Source: Streptomyces sp. NRRL WC-3549 | GTDB lineage: Bacteria > Actinomycetota > Actinomycetes > Streptomycetales > Streptomycetaceae | Assembly (NCBI RefSeq): GCF_000721935.1 | Contig: NZ_KL585395.1 | Span: 193,514-208,129, forward strand | DNA: 14,616 bases | Direction of reading: 5' to 3' | Translations under genes and position numbers: made by a program | The notes under the pieces: model-generated | Databases searched by the model: none | Told to the model about the DNA's origin: nothing | The model's input: the letters and a program-made list of their open reading frames with translations, nothing else | Shown here: positions 6,858-13,751 of the stretch, piece after piece | Position numbering within the stretch: position 1 is the first letter of the stretch | Layout of the letters: every line of letters begins with the position of its first letter

Positions 6858-7741
6858 TCGTTCATCCCCTTGGCAATGCTCTCCACGAACCGCAACGAGT
6901 CGTACGGTGACAGACTTGTGGCGCACGTACGCGCGAACAACTCAGTGTAGGCTGCGCTCTCTTCGGCGCCCTCAACCCAGTTGGTGGAGCGCAGACCATC
7001 CATGTGCACCACGTCCACCGCGCCTTCCTCCGCGAACGAGAGGATGTTGAAGGGCCCGCCACCGCAGGAATGCACCCCGGCTCGAAAGGGGAGCACCTGT
7101 ACATCAATGTTCGGTGCTTCCATCAGCTCACGCAGATGGTGAAGCTGCTGCCGCATAGCCTGGGGACCGCCGATCATCTGGCGCAACGCCGCTTCCCAGA
7201 TCACCGCGTGCACGCGTAGCGGGTTGTCGCCGTGCAACCGCTGCTGGCGCCGCGAGCGCACGTCGACAAGACGCTCGATTTCCTCGATCCGGTCGGGCGA
7301 GACGGCTGCCACCGCAAGCGCCCTCATGTACTCGGGTGTCTGGAACAGCCCTGGAATCAAGGCGAGCTGCCAGGTCCGCAGCCGTAGAGCGACATCTTCC
7401 ATCGCGATGTACTCACGCAGGCTCCCTGGTGTGAGCGAGGTGACCCACCACCCCTTCGCCTTGCGCCGCTCTCGGTCCAGCTTGGCCAGCCGGAGCAGGC
7501 TTTCCAGGGTCCCCGGGGCATCGACCCCGTACAACTGGCAGAGCGCGATGACATCGGGATCCCGGAACGGAACCCACCCACGCTCCATCTTCGCCACTTT
7601 CGCCGCCTGAGCGCTGAGGACTTCCGCGGCCTGCGTCTGATTCAGACCCGCAGCTTCCCGGAAGCCCAGCAGTTGGTTGCCCAACTGGCGGGCCAGCACC
7701 GTAGATACACGGTTCCCCATGTCCGCACGCGCTTTCGGCAC
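6854..7741 (-). CDS. XRE-family helix-turn-helix regulator with DUF5753 domain
   Basis: A 295-residue regulator. The N-terminal helix-turn-helix of the HTH_31 type covers about 18-75 (LLGFREAAGLNQTQAAEVL and KVAKMERGWVPF). A DUF5753 domain follows at about 110-285, with LIPGLFQTPEYMRAL as its hallmark. This architecture is expanded in Streptomyces (WhiJ/Scr1-like), where the small DUF397 partner modulates DNA binding. The start is GTG 7739-7741 with a strong AGGAGG eight bases upstream. It is transcribed with DUF397 and diverges from the ATP-binding gene, completing the usual three-gene set. Codon use is noticeably less GC-biased than in the bkd or carboxypeptidase genes, consistent with an accessory or mobile origin. 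Confidence 0.93.
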   Translation of the reverse strand: MPKARADMGNRVSTVLARQLGNQLLGFREAAGLNQTQAAEVLSAQAAKVAKMERGWVPFRDPDVIALCQLYGVDAPGTLESLLRLAKLDRERRKAKGWWVTSLTPGSLREYIAMEDVALRLRTWQLALIPGLFQTPEYMRALAVAAVSPDRIEEIERLVDVRSRRQQRLHGDNPLRVHAVIWEAALRQMIGGPQAMRQQLHHLRELMEAPNIDVQVLPFRAGVHSCGGGPFNILSFAEEGAVDVVHMDGLRSTNWVEGAEESAAYTELFARTCATSLSPYDSLRFVESIAKGMNE

Positions 7742-7749
7742 CGTTCACA

Positions 7750-7755
7750 CCTCCT
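7750..7755 (-). promoter_or_regulatory. Consensus Shine-Dalgarno of the XRE gene
   Basis: AGGAGG (complement of 7750-7755) lies eight bases before GTG 7741. It is the best ribosome-binding site in the window and fixes this start over internal Met codons. Confidence 0.85.
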
Positions 7756-7810
7756 GTTGTCGGAGACAGTCTGCAAGCCCCGGATCACCGGCCACAATCA
7801 CCCGCTCGGG

Positions 7811-7820
7811 GATAATTATC
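7811..7820. promoter_or_regulatory. Perfect palindrome GATAATTATC, candidate operator or -10 in divergent spacer
   Basis: A 10-bp perfect palindrome in the most AT-rich stretch of the 251-bp spacer between the XRE gene and the ATP-binding gene. It is symmetric, so it could act as a -10 region on either strand or as a binding site for the XRE protein. No matching -35 was found at normal spacing. Confidence 0.4.
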
Positions 7821-7992
7821 GCCAGGATATTGTGCAGCCATCGGGACGCGGCTACGTTCGGTACCGAGCCGCTCGCTCAGCGGAACCAACCGGCGGAAGT
7901 GCACCGCCCTGCCCTGCTCCGGGCCGCCCCGGCCCCCCCGCACCGCAGGTACCGGCATCGCCACCGCCCGCACCCCACGGAGGCACGCGTCC

Positions 7993-8502
7993 ATGACCGC
8001 AGCCCAGGAAGTCCCCGCGCCCGAACCCGTCCTCCGCCGGGACCGGCTCGACTACACGCCCACCTCGCGAAGCGTCTCCCTGTGCCGGCACCGGGCGGCC
8101 CGGCTCGTCGCCCAGTGGGGGCATCCGGAGCTGGCGGGTGACACCGCCCTGCTGGTCAGCGAGTTGGCGACGAACGCCCTGCTGCACGGCTCGCTCCGGG
8201 GCCGCCTGTTCCGGGTGGAGCTGACCCTCACCGCCGCCGCGCTCCGGATCGCGGTCAGCGACCCGCGCGGGGAACGGTTGCCGGGCCTGCGCGCGGCCGA
8301 GGACGACGAGTGCTACGGGCGGGGCCTGACGGTCGTGGCGCGGCTCGCCGACGACTGGGGCGTCGAGCCGCGTGGTGTCGGCAAGACGGTGTTCGCCGAG
8401 CTCGCCGTACGGCGGCGGGCACCGGACATGCCGGTGGGCCCGCACGCCATGCGTGCGGGCCCACCGGAATCACGTACCGCGACGGCCGTCAGGCCCAGGT
8501 GA
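7993..8502 (+). CDS. ATP-binding (HATPase_c, anti-sigma RsbW/SpoIIAB-like) protein
   Basis: A 169-residue GHKL-fold protein of the type abundant in Streptomyces near XRE/DUF397 pairs. The N box is [11 protein letters not shown] (Glu57, Asn61), the G1 box is SDPRG (89-93), and the G2 region is [16 protein letters not shown] (109-124). There is no histidine kinase dimerisation domain, so an anti-sigma or regulatory kinase role is more likely than a sensor kinase. The start is ATG 7993 with GGAGG at 7979-7983. The last 20-odd residues are encoded by a large perfect inverted repeat and are poorly domain-like. The stop (8500-8502) overlaps the convergent E2 gene by 14 bases. Confidence 0.9.
   Translation: MTAAQEVPAPEPVLRRDRLDYTPTSRSVSLCRHRAARLVAQWGHPELAGDTALLVSELATNALLHGSLRGRLFRVELTLTAAALRIAVSDPRGERLPGLRAAEDDECYGRGLTVVARLADDWGVEPRGVGKTVFAELAVRRRAPDMPVGPHAMRAGPPESRTATAVRPR
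8431..8467. terminator. Hairpin terminator embedded in the 3' coding end of the ATP-binding gene
   Basis: A perfect 17-bp stem pairs 8431-8447 (CCGGTGGGCCCGCACGC) with 8451-8467 around a CAT loop. It lies inside the ATP-binding reading frame, about 33 bases before its stop, and about 22 bases beyond the convergent bkdC stop. It is well placed to terminate the bkd operon and may also act from the other side. Confidence 0.75.
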
Positions 8503-9944
8503 TCAGCCGCTTCGGCTGCTCCAGGATCGCCGCGACGTCCGCGAGGACCTTGGAGCCCAGCTCCCCGTCGACCAGCCGGTGGTCGAACGACAGGGCCAGC
8601 GTGGTGACCTGGCGGGGCTTCACCTTGCCCTTGTGGACCCACGGCTGGAGCTTGATGGCTCCGACCGCGAGGATCGCGGACTCACCCGGGTTGAGGATCG
8701 GGGTGCCCGTGTCCACGCCGAAGACGCCGACGTTGGTGATGGTCACCGTGCCGCCCGCCATGGCGGCGGGGGACGTACGGCCCTCGCGGGCCGTGGAGAC
8801 CAGCTCGCCCAGTGCCTCGGCCAGCTCCGGCAGGGTCTTCTCGTGCGCGTCCTTGATGTTCGGCACGATCAGGCCGCGCGGGGTGGCCGCGGCGATGCCC
8901 AGGTTGACGTAGTGCTTCTGGACGATCTCCTGGGACGCCTCGTCCCAGGCGGCGTTGATCTCGGGGTTCCGCTTGATCGCGACCAGCAGCGCCTTCGCGA
9001 CGAGCAGGAGCGGGTTGACCCGCACCCCCGCCATGTCCTTGTCCTCCTTGAGCTCCGCCACCAGCTTCATCGTGCGCGTCACGTCCACGGTGACGAACTC
9101 GGTGACGTGCGGAGCCGTGAAGGCACTGGTGACCATGGCCTGGGCGATGGCCTTGCGTACGCCCTTGACCGGGATACGGGTCTCCCGGGCACCCTGGGCG
9201 GCTGCCGGGGCGGGGCTCACGGCCGCCACCGGCTCCTCGACGGCGGGCGCGGGCTGCTCGGGCGTGGCCGGGGCTGCGGCCGCGTGGACGTCGTCGCGGG
9301 TGATGACGCCGCCCTCGCCGGTCGGGGTGACCGTGGCGAGGTCGATCCCGAGGTCCTTGGCCAGTTTGCGCACCGGCGGCTTGGCCAGCGGCCGGCCCTC
9401 CGAGACCGGGGCGGGCGCGGACCGGGGCGGGCGCGGAGGCCGCCGGAGCAGGAGCCGCAGGAGCGGGGGCCGCCGCGCGGCCGTTGATCTCGGCCTGGAC
9501 GGCAGCCGCGGCCGGGCCCGGGACCGCGACCCCCTTGCGGGCACGTCGCTTGGTGGAGCTTTCGGCCACGCCGTACCCGACCAGCACCGGCTGACGGCCC
9601 TTGGGGGCCTCCTCCGCCTCGGGTTCCGGTACGGCCTCCTGCGCGGGTTCCGGTGCGGCCGGGGCGTCACCGCTGCCGGGCGCCACGTCCACCGCGATGA
9701 TCACCTGGCCGACGTCGACGGTGGTGCCCTCGGGGAAGCGCAGCTCGTGCACCACCCCGTCGAACGGGATCGGCAGCTCGACGGCCGCCTTGGCCGTCTC
9801 GACCTCGCAGACCACCTGGCCGTCGGTGACGGTGTCGCCGGGCTGGACGAACCACTTGAGGATCTCGGCCTCGGTCAGTCCCTCGCCCACATCGGGCATC
9901 TTGAACTCACGGAAGCGAGCAGACGTCTCGGTCATCGTCGTCAC
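8489..9944 (-). pseudogene. bkdC: Branched-chain 2-oxoacid dehydrogenase E2 (dihydrolipoamide acyltransferase), frameshifted by 16-bp duplication
   Basis: E2 core acyltransferase of a 2-oxoacid dehydrogenase complex. The lipoyl domain (about 12-88) has the lipoylated Lys52 in VETAKAAVEL. An Ala/Pro linker follows, then the peripheral-subunit-binding domain beginning [17 protein letters not shown]. The C-terminal catalytic domain carries [12 protein letters not shown], the HxxxDG motif. These parts are in two frames: the first 175 residues read in one, the remainder in another. The switch falls exactly at a perfect tandem copy of a 16-bp unit (9405-9436). Removing one copy yields a continuous 479-residue protein of normal length. 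As written, the product would keep the lipoyl domain and then run out of frame to about 8682 (about 420 residues). GTG 9944 (seven bases after GGAG) is the chosen start, with ATG 9935 as alternative. Confidence 0.88.
9405..9436. repeat. Perfect 16-bp tandem duplication breaking bkdC
   Basis: ACCGGGGCGGGCGCGG occurs at 9405-9420 and again, identically, at 9421-9436. One copy encodes the linker residues APAPV that join directly to SEGRPLAK. The second adds 16 bases and shifts the frame. Confidence 0.95.
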
Positions 9945-9955
9945 GACCCCTCTCC

Positions 9956-10936
9956 TCAGTACGCCAGCGAGCGGTCGACGGCGTCGAGCACCCTGTCCAG
10001 GCCGGGCAGGTACTCGTCCTCCAGCCGGGCCGGCGGGTACGGGGCGTGGTAGCCGCCGACCCGCAGCACGGGCGCTTCGAGGTGGTAGAAGCAGCGCTCG
10101 GTGATCCGTGCGGCGATCTCGGCCCCGGAGCCGTAGAAGACCGGCGCCTCGTGGACCACGACCAGCCGGCCGGTCTTCTCGACCGACGCCTGGACGGCGT
10201 CGAAGTCGATGGGGGACATCGACCGCAGGTCCAGGACCTCGACCGACTTGCCCTCCTCCTGGGCGGCCGCGGCGGCCTCCAGGCAGACCTTCACCATCGG
10301 GCCGTACGCGACGAGCGTGAGGTCGGAGCCCTCGCGGACGGTGGCGGCGCTGTGCAGCGAGCCGGGGATGGCCTCGGTGTCCACCTCGCCCTTGTCCCAG
10401 TAACGCCGCTTCGGCTCGAAGAAGACGATCGGGTCGTCGCTCTGCACCGCCTGCTGCATCATCCAGTAGGCGTCGCTCGGGTTGGACGGCGAGACGACCT
10501 TCAGGCCGGCGACGTGGGCGAACAGCGCCTCGGGCGACTCGCTGTGGTGCTCGACGGCGCCGATGCCGCCGCCGTACGGGATGCGGATGACGACCGGCAG
10601 CTTGATCTTGCCGAGCGCGCGGGCGTGCATCTTGGCGAGCTGGGTGACGATCTGGTCGTACGCCGGGAAGACGAAGCCGTCGAACTGGATCTCCACGACC
10701 GGGCGGTAACCGCGCAGGGCCAGGCCGATCGCCGTACCGACGATGCCCGACTCGGCGAGCGGGGTGTCGATGACCCGGCCCTCGCCGAAGTCCTTCTGGA
10801 GCCCGTCCGTGATGCGGAAGACCCCGCCGAGCTTGCCGACGTCCTCGCCCATGATCAGGACCTTGGGGTCGGTCTCCATGGCCTTGCGCAGCGACTCGTT
10901 GAGCGCCTTGGCGATGGACATTTTCTGGGCGGCCAT
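9956..10936 (-). CDS. bkdB: 2-oxoacid dehydrogenase E1 component, beta subunit
   Basis: A 326-residue transketolase-like beta subunit that completes the thiamine diphosphate site of the E1 heterotetramer. Hallmarks are MGEDVGKLGGVFRITDGL (29-46), the TPP-contacting Glu62 in PLAESGIVG, and PVVIRIPYGGG with EHHSESPEA. The C-terminal transketolase_C domain begins near GSDLTLVAYG. The ATG at 10936 is two bases after the bkdA stop (TAGccATG), with GAGGG a few bases upstream inside bkdA. bkdC follows after 11 bases. The products oxidatively decarboxylate 2-oxoacids to acyl-CoA; in Streptomyces the bkd complexes supply branched-chain starters for fatty acids and polyketides. A pyruvate or other 2-oxoacid preference cannot be excluded from sequence. 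The gene is intact. Confidence 0.93.
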   Translation of the reverse strand: MAAQKMSIAKALNESLRKAMETDPKVLIMGEDVGKLGGVFRITDGLQKDFGEGRVIDTPLAESGIVGTAIGLALRGYRPVVEIQFDGFVFPAYDQIVTQLAKMHARALGKIKLPVVIRIPYGGGIGAVEHHSESPEALFAHVAGLKVVSPSNPSDAYWMMQQAVQSDDPIVFFEPKRRYWDKGEVDTEAIPGSLHSAATVREGSDLTLVAYGPMVKVCLEAAAAAQEEGKSVEVLDLRSMSPIDFDAVQASVEKTGRLVVVHEAPVFYGSGAEIAARITERCFYHLEAPVLRVGGYHAPYPPARLEDEYLPGLDRVLDAVDRSLAY

Positions 10937-10938
10937 GG

Positions 10939-12087
10939 CTAGTTGCCCTCCTCGGCGAACGATGCCTGGTAGGCGGCGAACTGGGCGCGCTCCTCGTCGA
11001 CGAGCGGGTTGCCGTCGGCGTAGGCGTGGTCGAAGATCGCCAGCGGCTCGGGGTCGGGCATGGCCCGGACGGCCTCGCGCACCCGCTTGCCGAGCGTCTC
11101 GCTCTCCTCGTCCAGCGCGGTGAAGAAGGCGGCGTCGGCGATGCCCTGCTTCTCCAGGTAGGTCCGCAGCCGCAGGATCGGGTCCTTCGCCTCCCAGGCC
11201 ACCCGCTCCTCGTCCGCCCGGTACTTGGTCGGGTCGTCGGACGTGGTGTGGGCGCCCATCCGGTAGGTGAACGCCTCGACGAGGGTCGGCCCCTCGCCCC
11301 GGCGGGCCCGCTCCAGCGCCGACCGGGTGACGGCCAGGCACGCCAGTACGTCGTTGCCGTCGACGCGGACGCCGGGGAAACCGTAGCCCTGGGCGCGCTG
11401 GTAGAGCGGCACCCGGGTCTGCTTCTCGGTGGGCTCGGAGATCGCCCACTGGTTGTTCTGGCAGAAGAAGACGACGGGGGCGTTGTAGACGGCGGAGAAG
11501 GTGAAGGACTCCGCGACGTCGCCCTGGCTGGAGGCGCCGTCACCGAAGTACGCGATCACGGCCGAGTCCGCGCCGTCCTTGGCGACGCCCATGGCGTAGC
11601 CGGTGGCGTGCAGGGTCTGCGAGCCGATGACGATCGTGTACAGGTGGAAGTTGTTGCTGTTCGGGTCCCAGCCGCCGTGGTTCACGCCGCGGAACATGCC
11701 GAGCAGGTTGGTGGGGTCGACCCCGCGGCACCAGGCGACGCCGTGCTCGCGGTAGGTCGGGAAGACGTAGTCGTCGTCGCGCAGCGCCCGGCCGGAGCCG
11801 ATCTGCGCGGCCTCCTGGCCCAGCAGCGAGGCCCACAGGCCCAGCTCGCCCTGGCGTTGCAGCGCGGTGGCCTCGGCGTCGAAGCGGCGGGTCAGGACCA
11901 TGTCCCGGTACAGGCCGCGCAGCTCGTCGCCGCTCAGGTCGATCGCGTAGTCAGGGTGCTCGACGCGCTCACCCTCCGGCGTCAGCAGCTGTACGAGCTG
12001 CGGCTCGGAATTCTGTGGCGTCTTCGCGGCGCTGGTCCGCTTGCTGCTGCGTCGCGGTTTGCGCGCGGCAGTGCTCTCCACGGTCAC
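10939..12087 (-). CDS. bkdA: 2-oxoacid dehydrogenase E1 component, alpha subunit
   Basis: A 382-residue thiamine-diphosphate-binding alpha subunit that starts the operon. It shows the TPP motif beginning GDGASSQGDVAES (182-194) and ending in NNQWAIS (211-217). The conserved loop YRMGAHTTSDDP (275-286) carries His280 and Ser283. A basic, disordered N-terminus (1-25, rich in Lys, Arg and Ser) precedes the domain. The start is GTG 12087 with GGAGGAG seven bases upstream (complement of 12095-12101). The gene is tightly followed by bkdB and bkdC, and diverges from the response regulator across a 345-bp spacer. The E3 lipoamide dehydrogenase is not in the window. The family also contains pyruvate dehydrogenase E1 alpha, but the alpha/beta split with a single-lipoyl E2 suits a branched-chain enzyme. 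Confidence 0.92.
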   Translation of the reverse strand: MTVESTAARKPRRSSKRTSAAKTPQNSEPQLVQLLTPEGERVEHPDYAIDLSGDELRGLYRDMVLTRRFDAEATALQRQGELGLWASLLGQEAAQIGSGRALRDDDYVFPTYREHGVAWCRGVDPTNLLGMFRGVNHGGWDPNSNNFHLYTIVIGSQTLHATGYAMGVAKDGADSAVIAYFGDGASSQGDVAESFTFSAVYNAPVVFFCQNNQWAISEPTEKQTRVPLYQRAQGYGFPGVRVDGNDVLACLAVTRSALERARRGEGPTLVEAFTYRMGAHTTSDDPTKYRADEERVAWEAKDPILRLRTYLEKQGIADAAFFTALDEESETLGKRVREAVRAMPDPEPLAIFDHAYADGNPLVDEERAQFAAYQASFAEEGN

Positions 12088-12432
12088 GTGCGTGCTCCTC
12101 CGTCGGTCCGGCCCCCGGGATGGCCGGGAACCAGTGCGGCTCGCCTGTGTCCGTACCCGTGCACGGGGTGGGTGCGCTCGGCCGGAGACAGGCGTGACAG
12201 GTGCCCCGGCGAGCGCCCTGTCATAAGCACGTTACCCAGTGCGTCGCATAACTGCGAAACACCCTGTGACCTGCGATTTTGCTTGGATTTCCAAGTAAAT
12301 CGAAAAAATCGCGAAGCGTTGCTGGTCACAGCGCTGATAACAGCCATCGAGGCCGCCGGAACAACGGCACGTTATCCCGGCGGACACCGCCAGGGAAGGG
12401 CGGACGGGAAAGGAGTGTGTGAGACTTCGTTT
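12088..12432. promoter_or_regulatory. Divergent regulatory spacer between bkdA and the response regulator
   Basis: This 345-bp stretch has no credible gene. It is locally AT-rich at 12240-12345, in sharp contrast to its surroundings, and holds nested inverted repeats (12264-12331). The bkdA promoter and the response-regulator promoter must both lie here, but I could not assign convincing -35/-10 pairs. An AAGGAG at 12410-12415 looks like a ribosome-binding site. Confidence 0.6.
12264..12331. repeat. Three nested inverted repeats, candidate operator or RNA structure
   Basis: The outer arms are CTGTGACC (12264-12271) and GGTCACAG (12324-12331). The middle arms are GCGATTTT (12273-12280) and AAAATCGC (12305-12312). 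The inner arms are CTTGGA (12282-12287) and TCCAAG (12290-12295), separated by TT. All arms are perfect, and the order is consistently nested. Confidence 0.7.
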
Positions 12433-13081
12433 GTGCGTGAAGACGGAAAAATCACTGTATTCCTGCTCGACGACCACGAAGTCGTCCGCCGCGGAGTCCA
12501 TGAGCTGCTCTCCGTCGAGGAGGACATCGAGGTCGTCGGTGAGGCGGGCACCGCCGCGGACGCCCTGGCGCGCATCCCCGCGACGCGGCCGGACGTGGCG
12601 ATCCTGGACGTGCGGCTGCCCGACGGCAGCGGCGTGGAGGTCTGCCGCGAGGTCCGCTCCGGGGACGAGCACATCAAGTGCCTGATGCTCACCTCCTACG
12701 CCGACGACGAGGCCCTCTTCGACGCGATCATGGCCGGGGCCTCCGGATACGTGCTGAAGGCGATCCGCGGCAACGAGCTGCTGGGCGCCGTACGCGACGT
12801 GGCGGCCGGGAAGTCACTGCTCGACCCCGTCGCGACCGCACGGGTGCTGGAACGGCTCCGTGAGGGGAAGAGCGGCAGGGGCGACGACAGGCTGGCCGGC
12901 CTGACGGACCAGGAGCGCAAGATCCTCGACCTCATCGGCGAGGGGCTGACGAACCGGGTCATCGGCGAGCGGCTGCACCGTGTATAAGAACTACGTCTCC
13001 AGCCTGCTGGCCAAACTGGGCATGGAGCGACGCTCCCAGGCGGCGGCGTACGTGGCCCGGCTCCAGGCCGAGAAGCGCTGA
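12433..13081 (+). pseudogene. NarL/LuxR-type response regulator, broken within the helix-turn-helix
   Basis: The receiver domain (about 7-125) is intact: acidic pair Asp13-Asp14, phosphoacceptor Asp59 in VAILDVRLPDG, Thr87 in MLTSYADD and Lys109. The LuxR domain starts normally at LTDQERKILDLIGEGLTNR (157-175) but ends after ERLHRV at a TAA (12985-12987). The remainder, KNYVSSLLAKLGMERRSQ and on to TGA at 13079-13081, is in another frame. In family members about six codons (LAEKTV) separate the His from KNY. Here only seven bases (12979-12985) do, a net loss of about 11 bp that removes the recognition helix. As read, the product is 184 residues with no working DNA-binding domain. The start is uncertain: GTG 12433 gives the family-typical MREDGKITVFLLDDHE but is 17 bases from AAGGAG; GTG 12415 is in frame. 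No histidine kinase is adjacent, so it is an orphan regulator. Confidence 0.85.
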
Positions 13082-13107
13082 GCTCCGCCGCGAGGACTTT
13101 GGTCCCG

Positions 13108-13127
13108 GTCCGCTCGGGGCCGCGGAC
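13108..13127 (+). terminator. Weak hairpin after the response regulator
   Basis: GTCCGC (13108-13113) pairs with GCGGAC (13122-13127) around an 8-nt loop and is followed by TCTT. It is short, so it may be a weak terminator or coincidental. Confidence 0.35.
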
Positions 13128-13165
13128 TCTTACACCGTTCCTACCGGTACCGGACAGTGGGAGCC

Positions 13166-13726
13166 ATGCTCTCTCCCCGCCCCTTGGGCCCCGGCGGCCC
13201 CGTCGGCAGCGGCAGCGGCCCCGACCCGCTTCCGGACAGCCGTCCGCGTACGGGCTCCGGCGGCCCTTCTTCCGGTTCCGCTTCGGCAGCCGGTTCCGGT
13301 TCCGCTTCGGCCTCCGACGGGCGGCGGGCGATGGAGTTGCTGGCCCGGGTGCCCTACGGGCGGCTGGCCGCGAGCATGCGGGCCCTGCCCCTCCTCGCCG
13401 TGGCCAGACACCAGGTGGTCGGCGGCCGGGTGCTCCTGCGGCTGCACAGGGGCCTGGGCTACCACGAGTGCTGCGACGGCAGTGTCATCGCCTACGGGGC
13501 GGACAACTACGGCTCCCCCGGGGCCCCCGCGCCGGACGACACCGACGGACCGTGGTCGGTGCAGTGCACCGGCCCCGCCGAGCTCACCGATCCGCCCCCT
13601 GACCAGCGGGCTCTCTTCGGCGCCGGGCCGCTCGAAGTGAACGGCGAACCGTTCGAGCCGGTCTACCTCCGGTTCACCCCGCACGTGGTGCGCATGCACA
13701 CTCTCGCTTTCAGCGCAAGTCCGTAA
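13166..13726 (+). CDS. Pyridoxamine 5'-phosphate oxidase-like flavin split-barrel protein
   Basis: A 186-residue protein with two parts. Residues 1-53 are low-complexity Gly/Ser/Pro/Ala, built partly from a 24-bp in-frame repeat. From residue 56 it resembles a PNPOx-like FMN-binding split barrel: VPYGRLAASMRALPLLAVARHQ, then VVGGRVLLRLHRGLGYHE. Its substrate is unknown, and many Streptomyces paralogues bind flavin or F420 without an assigned reaction. ATG 13166 has GGGAG only two bases upstream. GTG 13157 is in frame, as is ATG 13331, which would produce just the folded domain. Only 25 bases separate its stop from the kinase-like gene, so co-transcription is likely. The family assignment rests on a few motifs and is moderate. 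Confidence 0.62.
   Translation: MLSPRPLGPGGPVGSGSGPDPLPDSRPRTGSGGPSSGSASAAGSGSASASDGRRAMELLARVPYGRLAASMRALPLLAVARHQVVGGRVLLRLHRGLGYHECCDGSVIAYGADNYGSPGAPAPDDTDGPWSVQCTGPAELTDPPPDQRALFGAGPLEVNGEPFEPVYLRFTPHVVRMHTLAFSASP
13270..13311 (+). repeat. 18-bp direct repeat with 24-bp period in the Gly/Ser N-terminus
   Basis: TTCCGGTTCCGCTTCGGC occurs at 13270-13287 and 13294-13311. The 24-bp period keeps frame and encodes two SGSASA-type units of the linker. Confidence 0.85.
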
Positions 13727-13751
13727 AACCAGCCACGCAGGGTCACCTAAC

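Noticed and set aside
9405..9436. Programmed ribosomal frameshifting in bkdC
   Set aside because: No slippery sequence with a stimulatory structure is needed. A perfect tandem duplication explains the frame change exactly, and removing one copy restores the family sequence without residues gained or lost.
8682..11543. 953-codon minus-strand open frame
   Set aside because: Only its segment from about 9944 to 9420 is real (the N-terminal part of E2). The rest is out of frame with E1 alpha, E1 beta and the E2 core.
11026..12987. 653-codon plus-strand frame ending in the response regulator
   Set aside because: Only the part from about 12433 is coding. Upstream it is antisense to bkdA and crosses the AT-rich regulatory spacer.
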